The translations under genes and the position numbers were made by a program. The notes under the pieces were generated by a model. That model saw only the letters and a program-made list of their open reading frames with translations. It had not been told where the DNA came from and made no database searches. This document shows positions 1 to 7,216 of a stretch of DNA of 19,149 nucleotides, piece after piece. How positions within the stretch are numbered: the stretch's first letter is position 1; each line of letters opens with the position of its first letter. This DNA is from Mycoplasma sp. CAG:611 (lineage in GTDB: Bacteria; Bacillota_I; Bacilli_A; RF39; UBA660): assembly GCA_000434175.1 (NCBI GenBank), contig HF999801.1, positions 35,304 through 54,452 on the forward strand, written 5' to 3'.

Positions 1-1
1 T

Positions 2-82
2 GACATGGACAAATATTTGCCTGCTTTTACCAATAAAAAAATAAAACTTTTTCTTAAAAATTTAGGTGAAATGAAAAAATAA
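2..82 (+). CDS. 3' end of an unidentified protein-coding gene (partial)
   Basis: An open frame runs in from the left edge and stops at TAA 80-82, giving a 26-residue lysine-rich tail that ends in LKNLGEMKK. Nothing in so short a tail identifies the family. It faces the PBP gene tail to tail. After a run of six A (74-79) the -1 frame stays open to TAA 142-144 and would add about 21 residues of ordinary-looking sequence (including YSESLERNYDIEEKLEK). The true end could therefore lie there if the A-run has lost or gained a base, or if ribosomes slip. The frame is plausible because of its codon use, but it is too short to be certain. Confidence 0.5.
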   Translation, partial: DMDKYLPAFTNKKIKLFLKNLGEMKK

Positions 83-123
83 TATATTTATATAGTGAAA
101 GCCTTGAAAGAAATTATGATATA

Positions 124-156
124 GAAGAAAAATTAGAAAAATAATTTTTCTTTTTT
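124..156. terminator. AT-rich hairpin between convergent genes
   Basis: Positions 125-133 (AAGAAAAAT) pair perfectly with 144-152 around a 10-nt loop. T 151-156 follows on the + strand. It lies in the gap between the convergent left-edge gene and the PBP gene, where a shared terminator is expected. The stem has only one G-C pair, so it is weak, and an alternative register inside the loop is possible. Confidence 0.4.
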
Positions 157-161
157 AAGTG

Positions 162-2078
162 TTATTTAATAGGCTCAGTACCTTTTAAATAATACATAAT
201 TTTCTTGTTTTTATCTTTATTCGTAGCAATATTTCCTGTTGTAGGATCTATTAATACTGCAACAACATTATCAGGGATATTGTACCATTTACTTTCTTTA
301 TCTTTTAAGTAATCTTCCATTGCATTTATCCATGATTTTTTATTTCCTCCAACAACATTAGAGTTAATTTTTGTATTATCATCATATCCAGACCAACTTG
401 CTAAGACAATACCATTTGTATAACCAATAACCCAAGCATCTGTATCAGTACTTCCGCTTTTTAAGGCATATTTATGAGTCATATTACTTAACATATTTAT
501 ACATGTAGGGTAAGCATAATCAATAAGGCTAGCATCATATGTACTTGTTAACATTTCACTTATTATAAAAGTTAAGCTAGGGTTTAGTATTTGTTCTTTT
601 TTTTCATTATATTTATATAAAATATTACCATAAGTATCTTCAACTTTTCTTATTAAATGAGGTTTTACTTTTATTCCACCATTTGCTAAAGCAGCATAAC
701 TTGAGGTAAGTTCAATTATATTTACTTCATTTGTTCCTAATGGAAGTGAGTAATTTGCTTCAAGATTAGTGGTTATACCTGTTTTTCTTAAAGTATTAAC
801 GAGGTTTTCTTGACCTAAGAAAAGATGAGTTTTAACAGCATATATATTATCCGAATATGCAATTGCTTGAACCATTGTTATATTTTTATTGGCATAGACA
901 TTGTCAGAGTTTTTAGGAGAGTAAGTTTTATTTTCATCAAAATAAAAAGTTGTTCTTTCACTTAAAAAGGTTGTGCTGGGAGTAAAATTGTTTTCTAAAG
1001 CATTATAGTATAAAAAGGGTTTAACAGTAGAACCGGGTTGTCTTATGGAAGATGTTGCTCTATTGTAAGTTGTTTTGTTATAAGATGTTCCTCCGATTAA
1101 GGCAATTATTTCTCCATTATCTGAGTTCATCATTACTTTTGATGTTTGAATATCATCATCTATTAAATTATATTTTATACCTTTTTCTAAAGCAGTTTGA
1201 GCATCAATATCAAGTGAAGTCCATATTTTAAGACCCCCTGTTTCAATGTAGTTATCTGGTATTTCTTTTAGACTATTTAATTCTTCCATAACAGCGTCTT
1301 TATAATAAGCAAGGGTTGTAAGGTTAAGATCTGTTTTTTCTCCATAAAGTTTTAATTCTTCTTCTAAAGCATTATTCATTTCTTCTTTTGTTATAAATTT
1401 ATTTTCATACATTCTTTGTAAAACTATCTTTTGTCTTTTTTTGGCTGTTTCATAATTATTAATTGGTTCATAATAATAAGGAGAATTTGGTATACCAGAA
1501 AGAATGGATGCTTCAGCAAGGGTTAAATCTTTAACATCTTTATTAAAGTAAAATTTACTGGCATTAGCTATTCCATAACAGTTATTACCATAATTTATGG
1601 TATTTAAATATCCTTCAAGGATTTCATCTTTTGAATAATGTGTTTCAAGTTCAAAAGTAATCCACATTTCTTGCCATTTCCTTTTCCATGTTTTATCAAA
1701 ACTTAAAAATAAATTTTTAGCATATTGTTGAGTTATTGTGGATGCTCCTTGAACTATTTTTCCACTTTTTAAGTTTTCAAACATAGCTTTCGCTATTCTA
1801 AAAAAATTAAAACCATTATGTTTATAAAAGTTTTTATCTTCAACTGCTATGGTAGAATTAATAATATTATTATTCATATCTTTTAAATCTATCCATTTAT
1901 CTTCACCTTTACCGTAAAAAACTAGTTCAAGTTTATTATCATACATATAAAAACTATTAGCGCTTTTAATATCAAATTTTGGAGTACATAAAGCATATAA
2001 TTTACCTATTAAATTAATACTTGTGAAAATGATAAGACAAATAACAAATATTTGTAAAAGTAGTTTTATTTTTTTCAT
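162..2078 (-). CDS. Class A penicillin-binding protein (bifunctional glycosyltransferase/transpeptidase)
   Basis: This enzyme polymerises lipid II into glycan strands and cross-links the peptides, acting on the outer face of the membrane. The 638-residue protein has a short cytoplasmic start and one membrane anchor at about residues 5-25. The GT51 domain follows, with the catalytic Glu in AVEDKNFYKHNG (Glu80), then GASTITQQYAKN (111-122) and the ILEGYLN region (153-159). The transpeptidase domain has the nucleophile motif STVK (350-353), SDN (409-411) and KSGS (540-543) in place of the usual KTG. It lacks the long C-terminal extension of many PBP1 proteins. The start is supported by GGTGATAAT just upstream. 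It is transcribed away from the argS operon, and I could not see a convincing promoter for it in 2079-2211. The symbol could be pbpA, ponA or pbpF, so it is left blank. Confidence 0.95.
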   Translation of the reverse strand: MKKIKLLLQIFVICLIIFTSINLIGKLYALCTPKFDIKSANSFYMYDNKLELVFYGKGEDKWIDLKDMNNNIINSTIAVEDKNFYKHNGFNFFRIAKAMFENLKSGKIVQGASTITQQYAKNLFLSFDKTWKRKWQEMWITFELETHYSKDEILEGYLNTINYGNNCYGIANASKFYFNKDVKDLTLAEASILSGIPNSPYYYEPINNYETAKKRQKIVLQRMYENKFITKEEMNNALEEELKLYGEKTDLNLTTLAYYKDAVMEELNSLKEIPDNYIETGGLKIWTSLDIDAQTALEKGIKYNLIDDDIQTSKVMMNSDNGEIIALIGGTSYNKTTYNRATSSIRQPGSTVKPFLYYNALENNFTPSTTFLSERTTFYFDENKTYSPKNSDNVYANKNITMVQAIAYSDNIYAVKTHLFLGQENLVNTLRKTGITTNLEANYSLPLGTNEVNIIELTSSYAALANGGIKVKPHLIRKVEDTYGNILYKYNEKKEQILNPSLTFIISEMLTSTYDASLIDYAYPTCINMLSNMTHKYALKSGSTDTDAWVIGYTNGIVLASWSGYDDNTKINSNVVGGNKKSWINAMEDYLKDKESKWYNIPDNVVAVLIDPTTGNIATNKDKNKKIMYYLKGTEPIK

Positions 2079-2146
2079 ATTATCACCATTTTAATCCTAA
2101 AATTAGTATGAAATAAATATAAAAAAATATGTGTTAAAAAAATAAT

Positions 2147-2175
2147 TTTACATATTTGAAGTCTTGTGTTATAAT
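2147..2175 (+). promoter_or_regulatory. Housekeeping sigma promoter of the ywiB-argS-rpoE-prfA-prmC operon
   Basis: A -35 box TTTACA (2147-2152, 5 of 6 consensus bases) is separated by exactly 17 bp from a perfect -10 box TATAAT (2170-2175). TG at 2167-2168 forms an extended -10. The start site would be near 2182, leaving about 30 nt of leader before the first gene. Confidence 0.85.
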
Positions 2176-2211
2176 TTATGTCGAAATTGATTTTATGTAA
2201 TTTTTGAAAGG

Positions 2212-2562
2212 ATGATTATTATTAAAGAAGTTATTATATTTTTAGAAGCAAATGATTTTAAAATAAATGTTAATGGTTTTATAAATAATGATGAAATTAT
2301 ATTTAATAATGATAATATAGATTATAAATTTGATATAAATAGTCTTTTATTCGTTCGAAAAAGTGATGAATTTACTTCGTTATTAGACTTTAATAATAAA
2401 GAAAGTATATATTACTTAAATGAATTAGAAGAAAATAGTAAAATATTTAGTAAAATAATAATAAAACAATTGATAAAAGAAGATACATCGTATATAATTA
2501 ATTATCGAGTAAATGAGGAAGACTTTTGTTTTAAGTTATCTTATAAGGAGGTTAACTTATGA
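2212..2562 (+). CDS. DUF1934 / YwiB-like small beta-barrel protein
   Basis: This 116-residue acidic protein has no signal peptide or membrane segment. The sequence alone is weakly diagnostic. It has alternating hydrophobic strands, and its end (NYRVNEEDFCFKLSYKEV) resembles the last strands of YwiB-type DUF1934 proteins. Position supports this: YwiB precedes argS and rpoE in Bacillus, and the same order is seen here. Its TGA stop overlaps the argS ATG by 4 bp, so translation is probably coupled. The start is odd. The only in-frame ATG directly touches the SD-like GAAAGG (2206-2211) with no spacing, so initiation may really occur at a following ATT codon (2215-2223) placed at a normal distance. 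The molecular role of this family is poorly known. Confidence 0.6.
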   Translation: MIIIKEVIIFLEANDFKINVNGFINNDEIIFNNDNIDYKFDINSLLFVRKSDEFTSLLDFNNKESIYYLNELEENSKIFSKIIIKQLIKEDTSYIINYRVNEEDFCFKLSYKEVNL

Positions 2563-4172
2563 ATATTGAATTAGAATTAAAAAAATTAATAAAAAATGTA
2601 TTAAATGATTTAGATTTAGAAGAAGATATAATTATTGAAATACCTAAAGATAGAAGTAATGGTGATTACTCAAGTAATGTAGCTATGAAATGTTGTAAAA
2701 AACTTGGAAAATCTCCGATTGAAATAGCTAATTTAGTAAAGAATAATATTTCATCTGATTTAATAGAAAGTATTGAAATAAAAAATCCAGGATTTATTAA
2801 CTTTTTTGTTAATAAAACATATTTATTTGAAGAATTAAAAGAAATAATAAAACTTGAAAATAATTATGGAAAGAATAATCTTGGAGAACATAAAAAAGTT
2901 AATATAGAATTTGTTAGTGTTAATCCAACAGGTACAATTCATTTAGGACATGCTCGTGGAGCTTGTATTGGAGATAGTCTTGCGAATATTTTATCATTTA
3001 ATGGTTATGATGTTACAAAAGAATATTATATAAATGATGCAGGAAATCAAATGATTAACATGGCATTAAGTATTTATGAAAGATATAAAGAAATATGTGG
3101 TTTAGATTTTAAAATGAAAGAAAATTATTACTATGGTAAAGAAATCATTGAAGTAGCACAAAAAATGTATGATGAAAAAAAAGATGGCTATTTAACTAGT
3201 GATATAAAAGTATTTTGGAAAAAAGGTTTAGAATATTTTCTCGGAGGAATAAAAAAAGATTTAGCTAACATTGGTGTTAATTTTGATGTATGGACTAGCG
3301 AACAAGAATTAAGAGATAGAAATCTTGTTGAGGAAGCTCTTTCTAAATTAACTTCATTAGGATATACTTATGAACAAGATGGTGCGATATTTTTAAAAAC
3401 AACTTTATTTGGTGATGAAAAGGATCGTGTTTTAGTTAAACAAGATAAATCATATACATATTTTATGCCAGATATTGCATATCATTTAGATAAATTAAAT
3501 CGTGGTTATGATAAATTAATTGATGTTTTCGGAGCAGATCATCATGGTTATGTTTCAAGATTAAAAGCATCAGTTACAATGTTAGGACAAGATGCTGATA
3601 AACTTTCTGTTCTTCTTATTCAAATGGTTAGAGCAATTAAAAATGGTGAAGAATATAAAATATCAAAAAGAACAGGTAATACAATTACTTTAAATGACTT
3701 AGTTGAAGAAAGTGGCAAAGATGCGATAAGATACTTTTTTACATCAAGAAGTATGGATACACAAATGGATTTTGATATAGATCTAGCAAAGAAAAATTCT
3801 AATGAAAATCCTGTATTTTATGTAAATTATGCTCATGCAAGAATTTGTTCTATTTTAAGAAATCAAGATTATTCATTAAAAGAAGATTATAAATTTGAAA
3901 CAATAGATAGTGAAACTGCATATAATGTTTTAGAAAAATTAAATGAGTTTAAAAAAGTAGTAAAAAAAAGTGCTTTAAAAAAAGAACCTCATTTAATCAC
4001 AAACTATGTATATGAACTAGCAACAGTATTCCATTCTTATTATTCAGAAGAAAAAATAGTAACAGATAATGAAAAATATACATATGAAAGAATAATGCTT
4101 ATAAAAGCAGTTAAAATAATTATAGCTAACTCTTTAAAATTAATTGGAGTAGCACCAGCAGAAAGGATGTAA
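2559..4172 (+). CDS. argS: Arginyl-tRNA synthetase
   Basis: Class I synthetase charging tRNA-Arg in the cytoplasm. The protein is 537 residues, slightly shorter than the usual 550-580. Its parts are the N-terminal Add1 domain recognising the tRNA D-loop (about 1-90), the HIGH motif as HLGH (128-131) within VNPTGTIHLGHARGA, the KMSKS-equivalent KISKRTGN (about 367-374), and a C-terminal DALR anticodon-binding domain. It ends in the family-typical GVAPAERM. The start has an excellent SD, TAAGGAGGT (2544-2552), at 7 nt spacing inside the end of the upstream gene. The last codons of argS carry the SD of rpoE (GAAAGG 4161-4166), so the two are tightly linked. Confidence 0.97.
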   Translation: MNIELELKKLIKNVLNDLDLEEDIIIEIPKDRSNGDYSSNVAMKCCKKLGKSPIEIANLVKNNISSDLIESIEIKNPGFINFFVNKTYLFEELKEIIKLENNYGKNNLGEHKKVNIEFVSVNPTGTIHLGHARGACIGDSLANILSFNGYDVTKEYYINDAGNQMINMALSIYERYKEICGLDFKMKENYYYGKEIIEVAQKMYDEKKDGYLTSDIKVFWKKGLEYFLGGIKKDLANIGVNFDVWTSEQELRDRNLVEEALSKLTSLGYTYEQDGAIFLKTTLFGDEKDRVLVKQDKSYTYFMPDIAYHLDKLNRGYDKLIDVFGADHHGYVSRLKASVTMLGQDADKLSVLLIQMVRAIKNGEEYKISKRTGNTITLNDLVEESGKDAIRYFFTSRSMDTQMDFDIDLAKKNSNENPVFYVNYAHARICSILRNQDYSLKEDYKFETIDSETAYNVLEKLNEFKKVVKKSALKKEPHLITNYVYELATVFHSYYSEEKIVTDNEKYTYERIMLIKAVKIIIANSLKLIGVAPAERM

Positions 4173-4177
4173 TCAAT

Positions 4178-4633
4178 ATGAAAGTTGATAAAATGAAAAA
4201 AGAAGATTTAGAATTAATGTCATATAATGATATAGCTAATTTAATACTAGAAGAAAGCACAAAAAAAACAACTGCAGAATTATTTAAAAAAATATGTAAT
4301 TTACTTGATTTAGGAGAAAAAACATATGAAAATAAAATCGGAGCTTTTTATACTTCTTTAACTAAAGATAAAAGATTTTTATTACTAGATGACGGACTTT
4401 GGGATTTAAAGAAAAATCATTCAGTTAAAGTATTAAAAATAGAAGAAGCTTTAGAAGATATGGAAGAACTTGAAGAAATAGAAAAAGAAGAACAAGATGA
4501 ATATGAAGAAGAGGAAGAAGATAAAGATATAATATATGATGAAAATCCGGATGATGATTTAGGGGATGACCTTGATGATTATAAGAATTTAGTAATCGTG
4601 GATGAGGAAGACTTAGATAATATTGAACCTTAA
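4178..4633 (+). CDS. rpoE: DNA-directed RNA polymerase delta subunit
   Basis: Firmicute-specific accessory subunit that binds core RNA polymerase, increases recycling and affects promoter selectivity. The 151-residue protein has the expected two parts. One is a folded HARE-HTH-type domain (about 9-85, including MSYNDIANLILEE and a conserved FLLLDDGLWDLK stretch). The other is an intrinsically disordered tail (about 89-151) made almost entirely of Glu and Asp, which mimics nucleic acid. The position directly after argS matches Bacillus. It lies 5 nt after argS and 14 nt before prfA. The presence of delta argues strongly for Bacilli. Confidence 0.93.
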   Translation: MKVDKMKKEDLELMSYNDIANLILEESTKKTTAELFKKICNLLDLGEKTYENKIGAFYTSLTKDKRFLLLDDGLWDLKKNHSVKVLKIEEALEDMEELEEIEKEEQDEYEEEEEDKDIIYDENPDDDLGDDLDDYKNLVIVDEEDLDNIEP

Positions 4634-4647
4634 TAAGGAGGTAAAAC

Positions 4648-5712
4648 ATGATTGATAGATTAGAAGAAACTTTAAAAAAGTATAATGAAATAACAGAAGA
4701 ATTAACAAAAGAAGAAACTTTAAAAAATATTTCGTTATTAACTAAACTTTCTAAAGAACAAAGTGATTTAAGTGAAATAGTAGAAGTTTATAAAAATTAT
4801 AAAAATATATTAAATAATATTGAAGAAGATAAAGAACTTTTAAAAGATAATGAACTTAAAGATATAGCAAAAGAAGAGTTAGAAACTTTAGAAAATGAAA
4901 AAAAAGAAATAGAAAAGAAATTAGAAGTTTTACTTTTACCTAAAGATCCTAATGATGGTAAAAATGCTATCATGGAAATACGTGGGGCAGCAGGTGGAGA
5001 TGAAGGAAATATTTTTGCAGGAGATTTATTTAGAATGTATCAAAAATATTTTGAAAAACAAGGATTTAAAACAGAAATAATTAATGCTGAACCTAGTGAT
5101 GTTGGAGGATACTCTCAAATTGAGTTTTTAGTTAAAGGGGATAATGTTTATTCTAAATTAAAATATGAAAGTGGAGCACATCGCGTTCAAAGAATACCAG
5201 AAACAGAATCAGGAGGAAGAATTCATACATCAACTGCAACGGTAGCAATACTTCCAGAAGTTAGTGATGTTGAAATAGATATTAACCCAGCGGATTTAAA
5301 AATAGATGTTTACCGTTCAGGTGGAGCAGGAGGACAAAGTGTTAATACAGCTGATTCTGCTGTTAGAATAACACATATTCCAACAGGGGTTGTTGTCACT
5401 TGTCAAAATGAAAGAAGTCAACAACAAAATAGAGCTAAAGCTTTAGAAATATTAAAATCAAAACTTTATGAAGAACAAGTAAGACGCCAAGAAGAAGAAT
5501 ATGGTGCTGAAAGAAGAAGTAAAGTAGGTACAGGGGATAGAAGTGAAAAAATAAGAACATATAATTATCCTCAAAATAGAGTTACTGACCATAGAATAGG
5601 ATTTACTGTTAATAAGCTTGATAGAGTTATGGAAGGTGAACTTGATGAAATAATCGAAGCTTTAATAAATGAAGATCAAAAAAGAAAATTAGCAGGTAAT
5701 TATGAAAATTAA
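4648..5712 (+). CDS. prfA: Peptide chain release factor 1
   Basis: Decodes UAA and UAG and triggers peptide release on the ribosome. The protein is 354 residues, normal for the family. It has an N-terminal helical coiled-coil domain (1-100), the stop-codon-reading tripeptide PxT as PET (184-186) in RIPETESGGRIHTS, and the catalytic GGQ (228-230), whose Gln is the substrate of PrmC encoded next. The PxT motif separates it from RF2, which carries SPF. The SD TAAGGAGGT (4634-4642) lies 5 nt before the ATG. It overlaps prmC by 11 bp. Confidence 0.97.
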   Translation: MIDRLEETLKKYNEITEELTKEETLKNISLLTKLSKEQSDLSEIVEVYKNYKNILNNIEEDKELLKDNELKDIAKEELETLENEKKEIEKKLEVLLLPKDPNDGKNAIMEIRGAAGGDEGNIFAGDLFRMYQKYFEKQGFKTEIINAEPSDVGGYSQIEFLVKGDNVYSKLKYESGAHRVQRIPETESGGRIHTSTATVAILPEVSDVEIDINPADLKIDVYRSGGAGGQSVNTADSAVRITHIPTGVVVTCQNERSQQQNRAKALEILKSKLYEEQVRRQEEEYGAERRSKVGTGDRSEKIRTYNYPQNRVTDHRIGFTVNKLDRVMEGELDEIIEALINEDQKRKLAGNYEN

Positions 5713-6514
5713 TGATTTATTAAATATAAAATCAAATTATTCAAATGATGAGAAAAAGATAATTTTATCTTTTCTTTTAGATTTACCTAAATTAGATTTA
5801 TTTAAATTAGAAGAAATAACTGATAAAAAAGTAATAAATAAATATAAAAAAATGTTAAATAATAATTTACCTTTAGCATATTTACTTAATGAAGCATATT
5901 TTTTTGGAAATAAATTTTATGTTAATAAAAATGTATTAATTCCAAGACCAGAAACAGAAGTTTTAGTGGAAGAAGTTTATAACTTAATAAATAAATACTT
6001 TAATGATAAAGTAAAAATATGTGATTTAGGTACTGGAAGTGGAGTAATTGGAATAACTTTAAAAAAGTTAAATAATAGTTTTGATGTAACATGTATTGAT
6101 ATATCTAAAAAAGCTTTAAAAGTGGCTAAGAAAAACAGTATTTATTTAAATACTGATGTTAATTTTATTAACAGTGATATGTTAAAAAGAGTTAATGATA
6201 ATTTTGATGTTATTATAAGTAATCCACCATATATAAAAAATAATACTAAAGAAATTGATAATATTGTTAAAAAATATGAACCATCTTTAGCACTTTATGG
6301 GGGAGATGATGGTCTTAAATATTATAAAGAAATATTAAAAACATGTAAGAAAAATTTAAATGATAAAAGTATAATTGCTTTTGAAATAGGATATGATTTA
6401 AAAGAAGATATTATAAATATAATAAAAGAATATTTTAAAGATAGTAAAATAATTTGTAAAAAAGATTATAATGATTTAGATAGATATATATTTATTTTAA
6501 ATAATCTTGAATAA
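5702..6514 (+). CDS. prmC: Release factor glutamine methyltransferase
   Basis: Transfers a methyl group from SAM to the Gln of the GGQ motif of release factors. The 270-residue protein has an N-terminal helical release-factor-binding domain, then the hallmark LIPRPETEVLVE (79-90), a Rossmann SAM loop DLGTGSGVIG (108-117), acidic CIDIS (131-135), and the glutamine-binding NPPY (174-177). The ATG lies inside the last codons of prfA with only a weak SD, which indicates translational coupling of enzyme and substrate. It is the last gene before the hairpin at 6523-6556. Confidence 0.96.
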   Translation: MKINDLLNIKSNYSNDEKKIILSFLLDLPKLDLFKLEEITDKKVINKYKKMLNNNLPLAYLLNEAYFFGNKFYVNKNVLIPRPETEVLVEEVYNLINKYFNDKVKICDLGTGSGVIGITLKKLNNSFDVTCIDISKKALKVAKKNSIYLNTDVNFINSDMLKRVNDNFDVIISNPPYIKNNTKEIDNIVKKYEPSLALYGGDDGLKYYKEILKTCKKNLNDKSIIAFEIGYDLKEDIINIIKEYFKDSKIICKKDYNDLDRYIFILNNLE

Positions 6515-6522
6515 AAAATATT

Positions 6523-6558
6523 AAAATCATCCATTACATATGTGAGGGATGATTTTTT
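6523..6558 (+). terminator. Hairpin with T-tract that also buries the spoIIR ribosome-binding site
   Basis: Positions 6523-6532 (AAAATCATCC) pair perfectly with 6547-6556 (GGATGATTTT). Inside, TTAC (6534-6537) can pair with GTGA (6542-6545) around an ATAT loop. Six T (6553-6558) end the structure, the form of an intrinsic terminator for the prmC operon. The right arm also contains most of the only SD for spoIIR (GAGGGATGAT, 6544-6553), and its ATG starts right after the T-tract. Read-through mRNA would have the SD closed, whereas a transcript starting inside the stem would leave it open. Confidence 0.75.
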
Positions 6559-7086
6559 ATGAAAAAGATTTTAATATTTGTAAGTATTATAATGATTATA
6601 TTATTAATGTTGTCAAGTAAAAAAGATTACTATGTTATACCAGATGAATCAATAAGATTTAGAATTATAGCTAATAGTAATAGTACTAATGATCAATATA
6701 TAAAAATAAAAGTAAAAGATGTTTTAGAAAAAGAAGTAACTAATGATTTAAAAACAAGTAATACAATTGAAACATCAAGAATTATAATAGAAAAAAATAT
6801 GGATAAATATAAAAATAAAGTTAAAGAAACTTTAGAAGATTTAAATTATAATACAACTTTTACAATTAATTTTGGTGATAATTATTTTCCAAAAAAAGAA
6901 TATAAAGATGTAATATATGAAGAAGGAAACTATGAATCACTTGTTGTAACTTTAGGAAATGGGGAAGGAGATAATTGGTGGTGTGTTTTATTTCCTCCGA
7001 TATGTACTTTAGAAGTTGAAGAAAATAAAAATATTGAATATAAATTTTTTGTTAAAGAAATATTTGAAAAATATTTAAAAAGATAA
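6559..7086 (+). CDS. spoIIR: Stage II sporulation protein R (forespore-to-mother-cell signal)
   Basis: In Bacillus, SpoIIR is made in the forespore under sigma-F and secreted into the intermembrane space. There it triggers the protease SpoIIGA to activate pro-sigma-E in the mother cell. The 175-residue protein has an N-terminal membrane/signal segment (3-20), the family signature IRFRIIANSNSTNDQ (32-46), and the conserved NWWCVLFPPIC (139-149). The prfA-prmC-spoIIR neighbourhood is also found in Bacillus. Its SD lies in the right arm of the preceding hairpin, and the gene is closed by its own terminator, so it can act as a separate transcription unit. I did not find a recognisable sigma-F promoter. 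Confidence 0.93.
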   Translation: MKKILIFVSIIMIILLMLSSKKDYYVIPDESIRFRIIANSNSTNDQYIKIKVKDVLEKEVTNDLKTSNTIETSRIIIEKNMDKYKNKVKETLEDLNYNTTFTINFGDNYFPKKEYKDVIYEEGNYESLVVTLGNGEGDNWWCVLFPPICTLEVEENKNIEYKFFVKEIFEKYLKR

Positions 7087-7116
7087 CAATAGTTATGATA
7101 AAAACTATTGTTTTTA
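7085..7116 (+). terminator. Rho-independent terminator of spoIIR
   Basis: AACAATAGTT (7085-7094) pairs perfectly with AACTATTGTT (7103-7112) around an 8-nt loop and runs into T 7111-7115. It overlaps the spoIIR stop codon and isolates the surface-protein locus that follows. Confidence 0.85.
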
Positions 7117-7149
7117 TTATGGTTTTATTGTTAAAATTTATAAAAAATA

Positions 7150-7180
7150 TTGACAACCTGGGGGGGGTGTTTTATATAAT
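7150..7180 (+). promoter_or_regulatory. Promoter with an 8-G homopolymer in its spacer (putative phase-variable promoter)
   Basis: A perfect -35 TTGACA (7150-7155) and a perfect -10 TATAAT (7175-7180) are 19 bp apart. The spacer contains eight consecutive G (7160-7167). With TATATA (7173-7178) as the -10 the spacing would be 17 bp. Gain or loss of one or two G by slipped-strand mispairing would move the two boxes relative to each other and change promoter strength. The promoter serves only the gene starting at 7217. Confidence 0.75.
7160..7167. repeat. Poly-G tract, 8 bp
   Basis: GGGGGGGG, directly preceded by CCT and followed by TGT. It is the longest G or C run I can find in the window, where other runs reach five. 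In such AT-rich DNA it is very unlikely by chance, and it sits precisely between the two promoter boxes. Confidence 0.95.
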
Positions 7181-7216
7181 TAATTTATAAAGTTAATAAA
7201 ATAAGGTTGTGGTATA

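Noticed and set aside
2131..2160. TTAACA-type -35 for the PBP gene on the - strand
   Set aside because: The nearest acceptable -10 (CATACT) is about 21 bp away. The match is no better than expected in such AT-rich DNA.
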